From assembly GCA_910578735.1 (NCBI GenBank), contig CAJTSQ010000026.1:1-33313 (forward strand): DNA of 33,313 bases. The letters run 5' to 3'. How positions within the stretch are numbered: the stretch's first letter is position 1; each line of letters starts with the position of its first letter. This stretch comes from an uncultured Oscillospiraceae bacterium. GTDB lineage: Bacteria > Bacillota > Clostridia > Oscillospirales > Oscillospiraceae. The translations under genes were made by a program, and so were the position numbers. Positions 14,958-23,426 of this stretch are shown here, piece after piece. The notes beneath the pieces are model-generated. The model searched no databases and was not told where the DNA came from. It saw only the letters and a program-made list of their open reading frames with translations.

Positions 14958-16429
14958 GCACATTTGACCGCCTTGTCCCAGCCCCTGCACCGGGCGGCCC
15001 GCTCCTCCGGGGAGATGGCGGGCTGGAAGGTGCGGTCGATGGTCCAGTTGCGCGCCACATCCTCCTTGCCGGCCCAGTATCCTACAGCCAGGCCGGCCAG
15101 ATAGGCCGCCCCCATGGCTGTGGTCTCCACGCACACGGGGCGGTTGACCGGTGCGCCGCTGATGTCGGCCTGCATCTGCATCAACAGGTTGTTGGCGCTG
15201 GCCCCGCCGTCCACCTTCAGTGCCGCCAGGTTGACGCCGGAGTCCGCCTCCATAGCCTGGAGCACATCGTTGACCTGATAGGCCATAGACTCCAAAGTAG
15301 CCCGGATGATGTGGTACTTGTTCACACCCCGGGTGATGCCCACGATGGTGCCCCGGGCGTACTGGTCCCAGTGGGGCGCGCCCAGGCCGGTAAAGGCGGG
15401 GACCACATAGCAGCCGTTGGTATCCTCCACTTTTCGGGCCATATACTCCGAGTCGGGGGAGGAATCGATGAGGCGCATCTCGTCCCGCAGCCACTGGATG
15501 GAGGCTCCGGCCACAAAAATGGAGCCCTCCAGGGCGTAGTCCACCTTTCCGTCCAGGCCCCAAGCGATGGTGGTGACCAGACCGTTAGAGGAGAAGACCG
15601 GCTTCTCGCCGGTGTTCATCAGCAGGAAGCAGCCGGTGCCGTAGGTATTTTTAGCCTCTCCGGGGGTAAAGCAGGTCTGGCCAAAGAGGGCGGCCTGCTG
15701 GTCCCCCGCTGCCCCACCGATGGGAATGGGCCCGCCGAAAAACCGAGGGTCGGCCTCGCCGTAGACGCAGCTGGAGGGTTTTACTGCGGGCAGCATAGCC
15801 CGGGGGATATCCAGCTCCGCCAAAATCTCCTCGTCCCACTCCAGGGTGTTGATGTTAAACATCATGGTCCGGGCGGCGTTGGAGTAGTCGGTAACGTGGA
15901 CCCGGCCTCGGGTCAGCTTCCAGATCAGCCAAGTCTCCACGGTACCGAAGAGCAGCTCCCCCCGCTCCGCCCGCTCCCGGGCGCCGGGGACATGGTCCAG
16001 CAGCCAGCGCAGCTTGGTACCCGAGAAGTAGGCGTCGATCACCAGGCCGGTCTTAGCCCGGAAGGCATCCACCAGCCCCTTGTCCTTCAGGGTGTCACAG
16101 TACCCCGCAGTGCGGCGGCACTGCCATACGATGGCGCGATGGATGGGTTCGCCGGTGTTTTTGTCCCACACGATGGTGGTCTCCCGCTGGTTGGTGATGC
16201 CGATGGCGGCGATGTCAGCGGCAGAAACCCCCAGATTTCGCATGGCCTCCTGGGCCACCTCCAGCTGGGTGGACCAGATCTCCTCCCCGTCGTGTTCCAC
16301 CCAGCCGGGCTGGGGAAAATACTGGGTGAACTCCTTCTGGGCCACGCTGCACATCTCACCCTTTTTGTTGAACAGGATACACCGATTACTGGTAGTACCG
16401 GAATCCAGCGCCATAATATACTTGGCCAT
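14933..16429 (-). CDS. glpK: Glycerol kinase
   Basis: This enzyme phosphorylates glycerol with ATP to sn-glycerol 3-phosphate. It is a full-length (498-residue) FGGY-family kinase with the N-terminal ALDSGTTSNR phosphate motif, the substrate segment GITNQRET, and C-terminal KVDGGASANNLLMQ and ETTAMGAAYLAGLA motifs. The start codon has a strong AAAGGAGG site about 8 nt upstream and a perfect TATAAT -10 box before it. No glycerol facilitator or glycerol-3-phosphate dehydrogenase gene is adjacent. It is divergent from the Hsp70-like gene and convergent with the exonuclease gene, overlapping its 3' end by 25 bp. Confidence 0.96.
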   Translation of the reverse strand: MAKYIMALDSGTTSNRCILFNKKGEMCSVAQKEFTQYFPQPGWVEHDGEEIWSTQLEVAQEAMRNLGVSAADIAAIGITNQRETTIVWDKNTGEPIHRAIVWQCRRTAGYCDTLKDKGLVDAFRAKTGLVIDAYFSGTKLRWLLDHVPGARERAERGELLFGTVETWLIWKLTRGRVHVTDYSNAARTMMFNINTLEWDEEILAELDIPRAMLPAVKPSSCVYGEADPRFFGGPIPIGGAAGDQQAALFGQTCFTPGEAKNTYGTGCFLLMNTGEKPVFSSNGLVTTIAWGLDGKVDYALEGSIFVAGASIQWLRDEMRLIDSSPDSEYMARKVEDTNGCYVVPAFTGLGAPHWDQYARGTIVGITRGVNKYHIIRATLESMAYQVNDVLQAMEADSGVNLAALKVDGGASANNLLMQMQADISGAPVNRPVCVETTAMGAAYLAGLAVGYWAGKEDVARNWTIDRTFQPAISPEERAARCRGWDKAVKCAYGWAREG

Positions 16430-16450
16430 GTTAATCTCCTCCTTTGTTTT

Positions 16451-16473
16451 TTTGCTGTCTCTATTATAGCAAA
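16451..16473 (-). promoter_or_regulatory. glpK promoter -10 box inside an inverted repeat
   Basis: On the minus strand a perfect TATAAT (16463-16468 on the plus strand reads ATTATA) lies 34 bp before the glpK start; the -35 region is not recognisable. The box is flanked by TTTGCT (16451-16456) and AGCAAA (16468-16473), a 6-bp perfect inverted repeat that could be a repressor site. A small hairpin, TGAAC/GTTCA at 16508-16522, lies on the side of the divergent Hsp70-like gene. Confidence 0.5.
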
Positions 16474-16556
16474 CAAAGTGGCAAAAAGCATCTGAAATCC
16501 GATTGATTGAACAAAAAGTTCAGCGGCCTTGCCCGGCACCGGAAGGAGCGAATCAT

Positions 16557-18308
16557 ATGTCGATTATTGGAATTGACCTTGGAACCACAAACAGTCTGGC
16601 CTGCGTCTATCGGGAGGGCCGGGCCGAGCTGATCCCCAATGAGCTGGGGGAATACAAGACCAGCAGCGCGGTGAGCCTGCTGAAGGATGGAAGCGTGCTG
16701 GTAGGAGCTGCGGCCAAGGAGCGGCTGATTACCCACCCGGAGTCCACCGCTGCCTCCTTTAAGGTGTGGATGGGCACCGAAAAGGCCTTTTCCTTGGGAG
16801 GCCGGACCTTCAAGCCGGAGGAGCTGTCCGCCCTGGTCCTGCGCCAGCTGCTGGAGGACGCCCGGCGGTATCTGGGAGAACCGGTGGAGGAAGCGGTCAT
16901 CAGCGTGCCCGCCTACTTCAACGACGACCAGCGCTGCGCCACCAAGCTGGCCGCTCAACTGGCCGGACTGACGGTAAAGCGGCTGATTAACGAGCCCTCC
17001 GCCGCCGCCCTCTGCCACCGGCAGGGGGCGCAGACCGGGGACTGTCAGCTGATGATCGTGGACTTTGGCGGGGGGACGCTGGACGTCAGCGTGGTGGACT
17101 GCTTTGAGAATATCATTGAGATCACCGCCATCGCCGGCAACAACCGCCTGGGGGGCGACGATATCGACCGGGCCATCGCCGCCCACTTCTGCCGGGAGAA
17201 CGGCCTGTCCGAACACCGGCTGGACCCGGTGGCCCTGGCCTCCCTCTACCGCCAGGCGGAGACAGCTAAAATTGCCCTGTCCGGCGCACCGGCGGCAGCC
17301 ATGGCCCTCCAGCTGGAGGACAGACAGTTCAGCCTGGTACTCACTCCGCCCCTGCTTCGCCAGCTGTGCCAGCCGGTATTTCAGCAGGTGCGGGCCGTCA
17401 TCAGCCGGGCGCTGAAGGACCGGGCCCGGACCGCCTCTATCGACGACGTAATCCTGGTGGGGGGCTCCGCCCAGCTGCCCGTGTTCGGGGACTTTTTGGA
17501 GGAGCTGTTCGGCCGCCGGCCCAAGGTGGCCGCCAAGCCCGATGAGATCGTGGCCCTGGGGGTGGGGCTGTGCGCGGGCATCAAGGCCCGGGATGAGGAG
17601 CTTCAGGACCTGGTGATGACCGACGTGTGCCCCTTCTCCCTGGGGGTGGCCACCTGCAACAGCATCTACGACAAGACCCCCCACATGTCCTTTCTCATCT
17701 CCCGCAGCAGTATGCTCCCCGCCGTTCACCGGGACAATTTCTACACCCTCTGGGACAACCAGCGGGCGCTGCGCTTCGAAATCTACCAGGGGGAGGGCTA
17801 CTTCGCCTCAGAGAACCTGAAGCTGGGGGAATTGGAGGTCCAAGTGCCCCCCGGTCCGGCGGGGGAGCAGTACGCCACCGTCACCTTTACCTACGACATC
17901 GACGGCATACTCCACGTCAGCGCCAAGAGCAGCGGCGGGGACTACCGGGAGCGGCTGATCCTCAACCCCCATCTGCACCTGACCCCGGAGGAACAGCACC
18001 GGGCCCTGGAGCGGATCGGTCAGATCCAGCTGGCCGCCCAGGGGTCTCAGCAGGAGCAATTCCTGCTGGACAAGGCCCTCAGCCTCTACCAGCAGTCCCT
18101 GGGACCCTGGCGGGACGCCATCGGCGGGCTGATCTATTATTTGCAGAGCCTGGGGGACTACAGCTCCACCGCGCGGCGCCGGGCCTGGGCGGCTGCTCAG
18201 GAGCGGCTGGAGCAGATCGAGGCCCAGCTCCAGGCCGACCCTCTGTCCGGTGACGGCTTCTGGGGCGATTTCGACCCCTATGAGGACACGGAGGACGAGG
18301 AGGATTGA
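16557..18308 (+). CDS. HscC-like Hsp70 chaperone
   Basis: This DnaK-family ATPase chaperone lies outside the usual dnaK-grpE-dnaJ setting. ATG-16557 follows a GGAAGGAG site. The 583 residues begin with GIDLGTTNSLA and contain AYFNDDQR, INEPSAAAL, VDFGGGTLDVSVVD and VILVGGSAQLPVF, which together form a complete ATPase domain (to about 370). A shorter substrate-binding domain follows, with YDIDGILHVSAK. The tail is acidic (DPYEDTEDEED) and lacks an EEVD end. Size and lid region resemble E. coli HscC more than DnaK. The gene ends 2 nt before the start of the J-domain gene, whose ribosome site lies within its last codons, so the two proteins are probably partners. Native clients are unknown. Confidence 0.88.
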   Translation: MSIIGIDLGTTNSLACVYREGRAELIPNELGEYKTSSAVSLLKDGSVLVGAAAKERLITHPESTAASFKVWMGTEKAFSLGGRTFKPEELSALVLRQLLEDARRYLGEPVEEAVISVPAYFNDDQRCATKLAAQLAGLTVKRLINEPSAAALCHRQGAQTGDCQLMIVDFGGGTLDVSVVDCFENIIEITAIAGNNRLGGDDIDRAIAAHFCRENGLSEHRLDPVALASLYRQAETAKIALSGAPAAAMALQLEDRQFSLVLTPPLLRQLCQPVFQQVRAVISRALKDRARTASIDDVILVGGSAQLPVFGDFLEELFGRRPKVAAKPDEIVALGVGLCAGIKARDEELQDLVMTDVCPFSLGVATCNSIYDKTPHMSFLISRSSMLPAVHRDNFYTLWDNQRALRFEIYQGEGYFASENLKLGELEVQVPPGPAGEQYATVTFTYDIDGILHVSAKSSGGDYRERLILNPHLHLTPEEQHRALERIGQIQLAAQGSQQEQFLLDKALSLYQQSLGPWRDAIGGLIYYLQSLGDYSSTARRRAWAAAQERLEQIEAQLQADPLSGDGFWGDFDPYEDTEDEED

Positions 18309-18310
18309 CC

Positions 18311-21300
18311 ATGGATATCTGGAAAACCTTGGGGCTGGAACCCACCCAGGACGTCTCCGCCATCCGGCGGGCCTACGCCGAGCAGGCAAGAAGCTGCCAC
18401 CCCGAGGAGGACCCGGAGGGCTTTTTGCAGCTGCGGGAGGCCTATCAGAAGGCCCTGACCTGGGCGGAGGGGAAAACCGCGCCCGCCGCCCGGCCGCCCG
18501 CACCCCAACAGGCCAGGGAGGAACCGGACAGGACGGAGGCCCGGGAACCGGAGGAGCCCCAGGGCTGGTTTCTCCGGGAGGAGGCCCCGGACGACGGCCC
18601 CAACCCCTATGCAGACCACCAGGCTGTCCGGCAGTTTTTGGAGCTCTACACCGGCAAACAGCGGAAAAACTCCAAGTCCTGGCTGGACTACTTTACCTCC
18701 GCCCCCTTTCTGGAGGTATTCCAAAAGGAGCGGTTTACCGCCCTGCTGCTGGAACACGTCACCCGGCTGGAGGAGGAATTTCCGCCCCCGCGGGAATTTC
18801 TCACCTGGCTCTATGTGGCCTACCGGTTCACCGGCCACAAAACCGAATATCCTGACCGGACGGAGGTCCGCTTTGAGAAGTACCAGGGGGCGGACTTCGA
18901 CGGCCTGGAGTCCATCCTCCAAATCGCCCGCAGGGGCCCCATTCCCAAGCAGGCGGCGGGCAACGAGCTGTCGGTACTCACCAGCTTTCAGGAGTACCGG
19001 CACCTGCTCCAGCTGGCGGAGCGGGGCGACTGGAACGAGCGGGCTATGGAGGAACTCAGCCACATCCTGGGCCGCTATGTCCTGTCCTATCTCCAGGACC
19101 GGTGCGACCCCAAAAAGTCCATGGAGTACCAGCGCCACCCCGCCGGATTCCGGGTCATCACCCACTTCTTCGTCCGGGAGGACCTGCCCGAAGAACTCTA
19201 CCGGCTGGCCTGGCAGAAGCTGGACCTGAAGAGCGCCGTCATGGGCCGGCCCAAGGTGGTCTACGGCCGCCTGCGGGAGATCGTGCTGGAGCGGGCGCCC
19301 CAGATTCAAGAGGAAGCTCCGGAGCGCTTCTTCCAGCTGCGGCTGGACTTTACGCCCTATGCCATCTCCTGCTACCACCAGGGCGGCCGGAACGAGCCCG
19401 AAGATAAGGAGCGGACAGATGCCTTCTTTGCCCGGGAGGACTTCCGGCGGGCCCTGCTCAACCGCCAATTTGTGGAACAGGACATCCTGCACACCTGGGT
19501 GGATGAGGACCGGTGCGACTACTATCTGGAGCGGATCATCGACTTCTACACCCAGCACCCCGGCGCGCCCTACCGGGAGAAGGTGATCCAGCGGGCCCGG
19601 CAGATGCTGGCTCTGCGGGCCTGCCGCCGGCGGACGGAGGAGGACCGGGAGGCCCCCGTCCCGGAGGGCATCCCCTCCCTGCGCTTCCGCCCCTTCTTCC
19701 GCCACTGGCTGAACACCGGCTTCTACCGGGCCCGCAGCCCCGAGTCCGGGCAGCCCCTGTCCATTTACCTCCAGGAGCATCTGCCCCACCTCCCCCAGTG
19801 GAGCCGCCGGTTCCTGGGTGCGGAGGAGGGGGGCATTCCCGCGCCCAGGATCCTGACCCGCACCCTCTTTGACGTGGAGATCCAGGTCCGCCTCCACCTG
19901 CGCTACATAGACTACCGTGTGAACGGAGAGGACCCCTGCCAGCCCTTCCTGGAGTGGGAGGCGCTGGACAGCCTGACCGATCCGGAGGAATTTTTCCTGC
20001 TCCTCCCCGCCGCCGCAGCCGCCTACACCCAGTATGAGGCAGTCAAGTCCGCCCTGCTGGCCCGGCTGGCCTCCACCGCCGCCCCCCAGGAGAACTGGGA
20101 CGAGATTGCCGCCGCCCTGGCCGGTCAGGTCTGTTGCCTGCCCCTCCGGGAGGACGGCTCCCTGGCGCCCCCCATGGAGGCCCTGCCGGTGGAGTGGTTC
20201 CAGGAGGACGGGGAACGGCTGCTGGGATGCAGCTGGTCTCCGGCCGACGAGGCCCTGAATTTCTTCGAGCAGACCGCCGCCGGCCGCCGGCCCCAGCGGG
20301 ACGGCTTTTTCGAGGAGGTCTTCGACTTCCAGACTGCCTCCGATCTGGCCCAGAGGCTGCTGGAGGACGCCATCTCCCCCACCAGCATCCATCTGGAGCT
20401 GCTGGAAAACCTGCCGACGGCGGTGTATGTCGAGCCCGACTTTATGGTCATCTGCCGGGACCCGGCCCGGCTGGGCGCGGACCTGCCCCGGCAGGTGCTG
20501 GGCCAGGAGGTGACCCGCCAGGCCCTGGCGGAGTTCTTCAACCACTTCGCCGCAGGGCGGATCAAGCGGCTGGAGCTGTCCTGGCCCACCGGCCTGCCGG
20601 CGTGGGAACGGCAGGAATACGAGCCCCGCCGCTCTCTGGTCTTCCTCCACGAGTCTGCCGGCTGGGCCTGCCTCTACTTCGATGACTTCAAGGCCCAGAT
20701 CTGCGCCCTGGTCTCCCGGTGGGAGCTCTACCTCCGTGCCGACACCAACGCCCCTACTTTTGTCAGCTTCCACCAGGGCCGGCTGCACTCCTACGACGTC
20801 CACCCCAGCTTCTCCACCATCCGCCGCCACCTGGACACCGTGTTCCGTCAGGCCAGCTGGCCCAACGGCATCGACCTCCACGCCGGGAATATCTGGAGCT
20901 ACGCCGTCTTCATCAACCACGGGCGGCACAAGTACAACCTGGACAAACGGCTGCTGGGCGGCTTCCCCCTGGAGTGGTCTTACAACCGGCCCACAGCCAA
21001 GTTCTACCTGTCCGACTACCCCGACCTGGCCGTATGGACGGACGGGAAGGGACAGCGGGAAGCTCTGGAGCTGAACACCTTCAACCGGGACCGGCTTCAG
21101 CAGGCACTGGCCGGATTCATGGGGGGCGGCTGCGCCAAGCTGTGCCTGACCTGGGGACGGGAACCTGGCCGGCAGCGCCACATCGCGATGGTACAAGATC
21201 AGGGGCGGTTCCTGCTGGCTTGGCTGCTGGACGAGAAGCAGCAGGCCCAGTTCCATGTGGCCGACGTCCCCACCTATCTGGATGTGGAGGGCAAGAAGTA

Positions 21301-21499
21301 CCCCAAAGACACCTTCCGGAACCGCGTCACCCCGGCCTACCTGATTCACAGCGGTATGCAGCTGCGCGGCGCCCTGGAACAGCTGCTGGCCTGTATCGAG
21401 GAGCCCACCCGTTTCACCGGAAAGTTTGCCGAATTTGCCCCGGAGAGCCCGGTCAAGCCCCGGCCCTACCCGGTCCTCCGGGCCGAGCTGGTAGACTAG
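18311..21499 (+). CDS. Very large J-domain protein with HPE instead of HPD
   Basis: The N-terminal ~52 residues (IWKTLGLEPTQDVSAIRRAYAE, then CHPEEDPEGFLQLREAYQKAL) are a short J-domain, but the invariant HPD tripeptide reads His30-Pro31-Glu32. A Pro/Ala/Glu-rich linker (about 55-80) follows. The remaining ~980 residues match nothing I recognise and show no membrane segment, signal peptide or nuclease/ATPase motif; they are rich in aromatic and charged residues (FFEEVFDFQT, YFDDFKAQ). ATG-18311 follows a GAGGAGG site in the end of the Hsp70 gene. Tight linkage suggests it is the dedicated co-chaperone or client adaptor of that Hsp70. E. coli HscC likewise works with unusual J-proteins. HPE variants occur in a clostridial family I recall as uncharacterised J-domain proteins. 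Molecular role unknown. Confidence 0.75.
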   Translation: MDIWKTLGLEPTQDVSAIRRAYAEQARSCHPEEDPEGFLQLREAYQKALTWAEGKTAPAARPPAPQQAREEPDRTEAREPEEPQGWFLREEAPDDGPNPYADHQAVRQFLELYTGKQRKNSKSWLDYFTSAPFLEVFQKERFTALLLEHVTRLEEEFPPPREFLTWLYVAYRFTGHKTEYPDRTEVRFEKYQGADFDGLESILQIARRGPIPKQAAGNELSVLTSFQEYRHLLQLAERGDWNERAMEELSHILGRYVLSYLQDRCDPKKSMEYQRHPAGFRVITHFFVREDLPEELYRLAWQKLDLKSAVMGRPKVVYGRLREIVLERAPQIQEEAPERFFQLRLDFTPYAISCYHQGGRNEPEDKERTDAFFAREDFRRALLNRQFVEQDILHTWVDEDRCDYYLERIIDFYTQHPGAPYREKVIQRARQMLALRACRRRTEEDREAPVPEGIPSLRFRPFFRHWLNTGFYRARSPESGQPLSIYLQEHLPHLPQWSRRFLGAEEGGIPAPRILTRTLFDVEIQVRLHLRYIDYRVNGEDPCQPFLEWEALDSLTDPEEFFLLLPAAAAAYTQYEAVKSALLARLASTAAPQENWDEIAAALAGQVCCLPLREDGSLAPPMEALPVEWFQEDGERLLGCSWSPADEALNFFEQTAAGRRPQRDGFFEEVFDFQTASDLAQRLLEDAISPTSIHLELLENLPTAVYVEPDFMVICRDPARLGADLPRQVLGQEVTRQALAEFFNHFAAGRIKRLELSWPTGLPAWERQEYEPRRSLVFLHESAGWACLYFDDFKAQICALVSRWELYLRADTNAPTFVSFHQGRLHSYDVHPSFSTIRRHLDTVFRQASWPNGIDLHAGNIWSYAVFINHGRHKYNLDKRLLGGFPLEWSYNRPTAKFYLSDYPDLAVWTDGKGQREALELNTFNRDRLQQALAGFMGGGCAKLCLTWGREPGRQRHIAMVQDQGRFLLAWLLDEKQQAQFHVADVPTYLDVEGKKYPKDTFRNRVTPAYLIHSGMQLRGALEQLLACIEEPTRFTGKFAEFAPESPVKPRPYPVLRAELVD

Positions 21500-21517
21500 G
21501 CCCAAGTCACGCTTAAA

Positions 21518-21565
21518 AATAGACAGGGAGTGCATCCGCATTGCGCGATGCACTCCCTGTCTATT
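21518..21565. terminator. Very strong hairpin, bidirectional terminator between convergent genes
   Basis: A perfect 19-bp stem pairs 21518-21536 with 21547-21565. The ten-base loop can itself pair CGCA with TGCG, so the structure is longer still. On the minus strand the stem is followed by TTTTTAAG, a fair U-tract, so it should stop transcripts from the sensor kinase gene. On the plus strand the tail is poor (GTCCCG), but the hairpin may protect the end of the J-protein mRNA. Confidence 0.75.
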
Positions 21566-21577
21566 GTCCCGTCCCGT

Positions 21578-21689
21578 TCAGAGCAGCGGCACGCCAGCGC
21601 CCCAGATTTGTGCCTGTGTGATCGCCGGTGTCTCCTTCGCCTTTATACTATTTATCAAGAAATCGTATGCGTTTAATTGTATTGTTCAT
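21578..21689 (-). other. Candidate short peptide frames directly after the sensor kinase gene
   Basis: Two short frames follow the kinase gene on its strand. One begins at an ATG overlapping the kinase stop (ATGA) with an AGGAGAGG site 8 nt upstream, and encodes MNNTIKRIRFLDK then stops (21648-21689). The other continues in the kinase frame after its stop for 35 codons and ends ...AKETPAITQAQIWGAGVPLL (21578-21685); it has no good start of its own. Joining them by a one-base shift would give a basic amphipathic start followed by a W-G-x-x-x-P tail, loosely like AgrD-type signal precursors, but there is no cysteine in the tail. Either a decayed peptide gene or chance. Confidence 0.2.
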
Positions 21690-23059
21690 GCGTTATTCCT
21701 CTCCTGCAATAAAACTGTTGCGGAAAATTCCTGCTGATCTGCTTTCAGCTCCAGCTCTCCCATGTACCGCTCCGCTGCCCGGCGCACGTTGGCCAGACCG
21801 ATGCCGTGCACGGAGGGGTCCTTCTTGGTGGTGGCCGGAAGGCCATCCGGGCCGAAGGCCACCGGCCCCGGGCAGGAATTCTTCACCTCCAGCAGCAAGA
21901 ATCGCCCGGAGCGCCGCCCGGTGAGAGAAATATACCGCTGTCCCTCCGGCACCCTTTCACAGGCCTCCAGGGCATTTTGCAGCAGGTTGTGGAGGATGAT
22001 CCCCAGGTCATAGGCGTCGTACCCGCCCCCCTCCGGGCAGCGCAGGCCGGCCTGAAAGCGGATTCCCAGCTTCTCGCACTGCCGGGCCACGCCTCCCACC
22101 ACCACGTCTGTCACGGCGTTCCCGGTCCTTACGGACAGATCCGCCGCCTCCACGCTCTCCCCCATCCGGGCCAGATAGCCCTCCAGCTCACCGTACCGCT
22201 CCGCCCGGACCAGTCCCTGCAGGTTGGCCAGATGGCCCCGCAGCTCGTGCTTGATCTGCCGGACGCGGCCGTAGGACCGCTCCATCTCCTCCATCCGCTC
22301 CCGGAGGGCGGCGCTCTGCTGCCGCTCCACAAAGTAGTTCTCCCGCTCCTCCACCAGCCGGTCCATCCCCTGCTGAAAGGAGATGGTCAGGCAGGCCCCC
22401 GCGTAAAACAGCAGGGCCAGCAGAGGGATCACCCACAGAAAGGCGGGGTGCCGCCGGTAGAGCTGGAGGAGCATGCCGTCCTCCACCTCAAACAGCAGCT
22501 TGGATATCACCTGTCCAAAGAGCACCCCCGCCGCCGGGACCAGGCCCAGATAGCACAGCTCCCGCCGGTGGAGGGTGATCCGCCGTCGGGCCAGCAGCCG
22601 CCGGAGAAGATACAGCATGGCGTACATCAGCACCCCGTGAGTCAGCAGGAAAAAGCTCACCAGCAGAGCGGCCCGGAGGTAGACCCGTTCCAGAGGCTCC
22701 AGAGGGAAGGGCATCAGCTCCTCCAGGATAAAATATACGCTCTCCACCATCAGCCCGCTGGAGATTCGGGCGTTGAGGTAGAGCAGGGTCAGAAGAAAGG
22801 CCAGGCGGCGCTCCAGTCCCAGCGCCCCCGCCCCGGCCAGCAGCAGGCCGGCCAGCAGCAGGCCGAAGGAGCCCTGGGGCAGGGCAAGGCCGTCGCAGAT
22901 GAGCCAGCCGGCCAAATAGAGCAGGAAAACCGCCGCCTTCCGGCCCCTTCTCCCCTCCCCCAGGAAGGGGGCGCAGAAGATCGTCAGGGCCAGGGCATAG
23001 AGCAGCTGAGCCGCCGCCCCGTAGCAGACCTGAAAGCCCTGGAACATCGCCTCGCTCAC
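21686..23059 (-). CDS. AgrC-like membrane sensor histidine kinase (GHKL family)
   Basis: This membrane-bound sensor kinase has about six to seven hydrophobic segments in residues 10-226, a probable coiled coil (230-265) and a GHKL ATPase domain. The phosphoacceptor is probably His271 in RQIKHELRGHL; the N-box is HNLLQNALEA (357-366) and the G-box HGIGLANV (418-425). This is the architecture of AgrC/ComD-type receptors of secreted peptides, which normally signal to a LytTR response regulator. No regulator, AgrB or clear AgrD gene lies beside it, so it is an orphan in this window. The start is a GTG (codon 1) with AGGGGG upstream; an internal ATG at codon 5 is an alternative. The gene is preceded by a TATAAT promoter with an overlapping palindrome and ends at a strong terminator. 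Confidence 0.85.
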   Translation of the reverse strand: MSEAMFQGFQVCYGAAAQLLYALALTIFCAPFLGEGRRGRKAAVFLLYLAGWLICDGLALPQGSFGLLLAGLLLAGAGALGLERRLAFLLTLLYLNARISSGLMVESVYFILEELMPFPLEPLERVYLRAALLVSFFLLTHGVLMYAMLYLLRRLLARRRITLHRRELCYLGLVPAAGVLFGQVISKLLFEVEDGMLLQLYRRHPAFLWVIPLLALLFYAGACLTISFQQGMDRLVEERENYFVERQQSAALRERMEEMERSYGRVRQIKHELRGHLANLQGLVRAERYGELEGYLARMGESVEAADLSVRTGNAVTDVVVGGVARQCEKLGIRFQAGLRCPEGGGYDAYDLGIILHNLLQNALEACERVPEGQRYISLTGRRSGRFLLLEVKNSCPGPVAFGPDGLPATTKKDPSVHGIGLANVRRAAERYMGELELKADQQEFSATVLLQERNNA

Positions 23060-23187
23060 AGCCCGGTCCCCCCTTTCAAAAAGCGTCTGTTTTTATATCG
23101 TTCCAGGGCGCGGACTTCAATAGCCCCCTTGCGCCACTGGACCGTTTCACAGCGTGACTGGACATCCTTCCCGCTGCAATACGCTAT

Positions 23188-23229
23188 ATTATACACGATC
23201 CGGGCCGCTATGTTGAGACAAAATCAACA
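23188..23229 (-). promoter_or_regulatory. Sensor kinase promoter with overlapping palindrome
   Basis: On the minus strand TCAACA (-35, 23211-23216) and a perfect TATAAT (-10, 23188-23193) are 17 bp apart. The -35 box is one arm of a perfect inverted repeat, TGTTGA-N7-TCAACA (23211-23229), a plausible operator for a dimeric regulator. Confidence 0.6.
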
Positions 23230-23262
23230 AATATGATTTCTCGCCATGAAGAATCTGTCAAA

Positions 23263-23284
23263 ATAACGTGAAGATAACGTTAAG
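23263..23284. repeat. 11-bp tandem direct repeat between the sensor kinase and ATP synthase genes
   Basis: ATAACGTGAAG and ATAACGTTAAG follow each other directly with one mismatch. Response regulators of the OmpR/PhoB type bind direct half-sites with about this 11-bp period, so it could be an activator site for either the atp operon (to the right) or the kinase gene (to the left). Confidence 0.4.
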
Positions 23285-23343
23285 AATTTCCTTTTCCGCC
23301 CGATAAAAGCCCTGCAATCATGGCCTTTGACGTTTTTTCCCTC

Positions 23344-23372
23344 TTGACAGCGGTAGTACAATCATTTTAGGG
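23344..23372 (+). promoter_or_regulatory. Probable promoter region of the ATP synthase operon
   Basis: A perfect TTGACA lies at 23344-23349, about 78 bp before atpB. No good -10 sits 17 bp downstream (TTAGGG). TACAAT at 23357-23362 is a better -10 but would need a different, weak -35. The exact promoter is therefore uncertain. Apart from the sensor kinase control region and the direct repeat, 23060-23426 shows no supported gene. Confidence 0.4.
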
Positions 23373-23426
23373 AAGGGGTTGTACATCTTACGGCCCCCAG
23401 GAAATGAGCGAGAGAAGGCATGTGGA

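Noticed and set aside
18278..21553. A 1091-codon open frame antisense to the J-protein gene
   Set aside because: It has no recognisable domain and is Gly/Pro/Val/Gln/Leu-rich, as expected for the shadow of a GC-rich gene. The plus-strand frame has a J-domain, a ribosome site and operon context.
23056..23203. A short minus-strand frame whose stop overlaps the GTG start of the sensor kinase gene
   Set aside because: Its only start (GTG) lies inside the kinase promoter with no ribosome site. The GTGA overlap alone is not enough.
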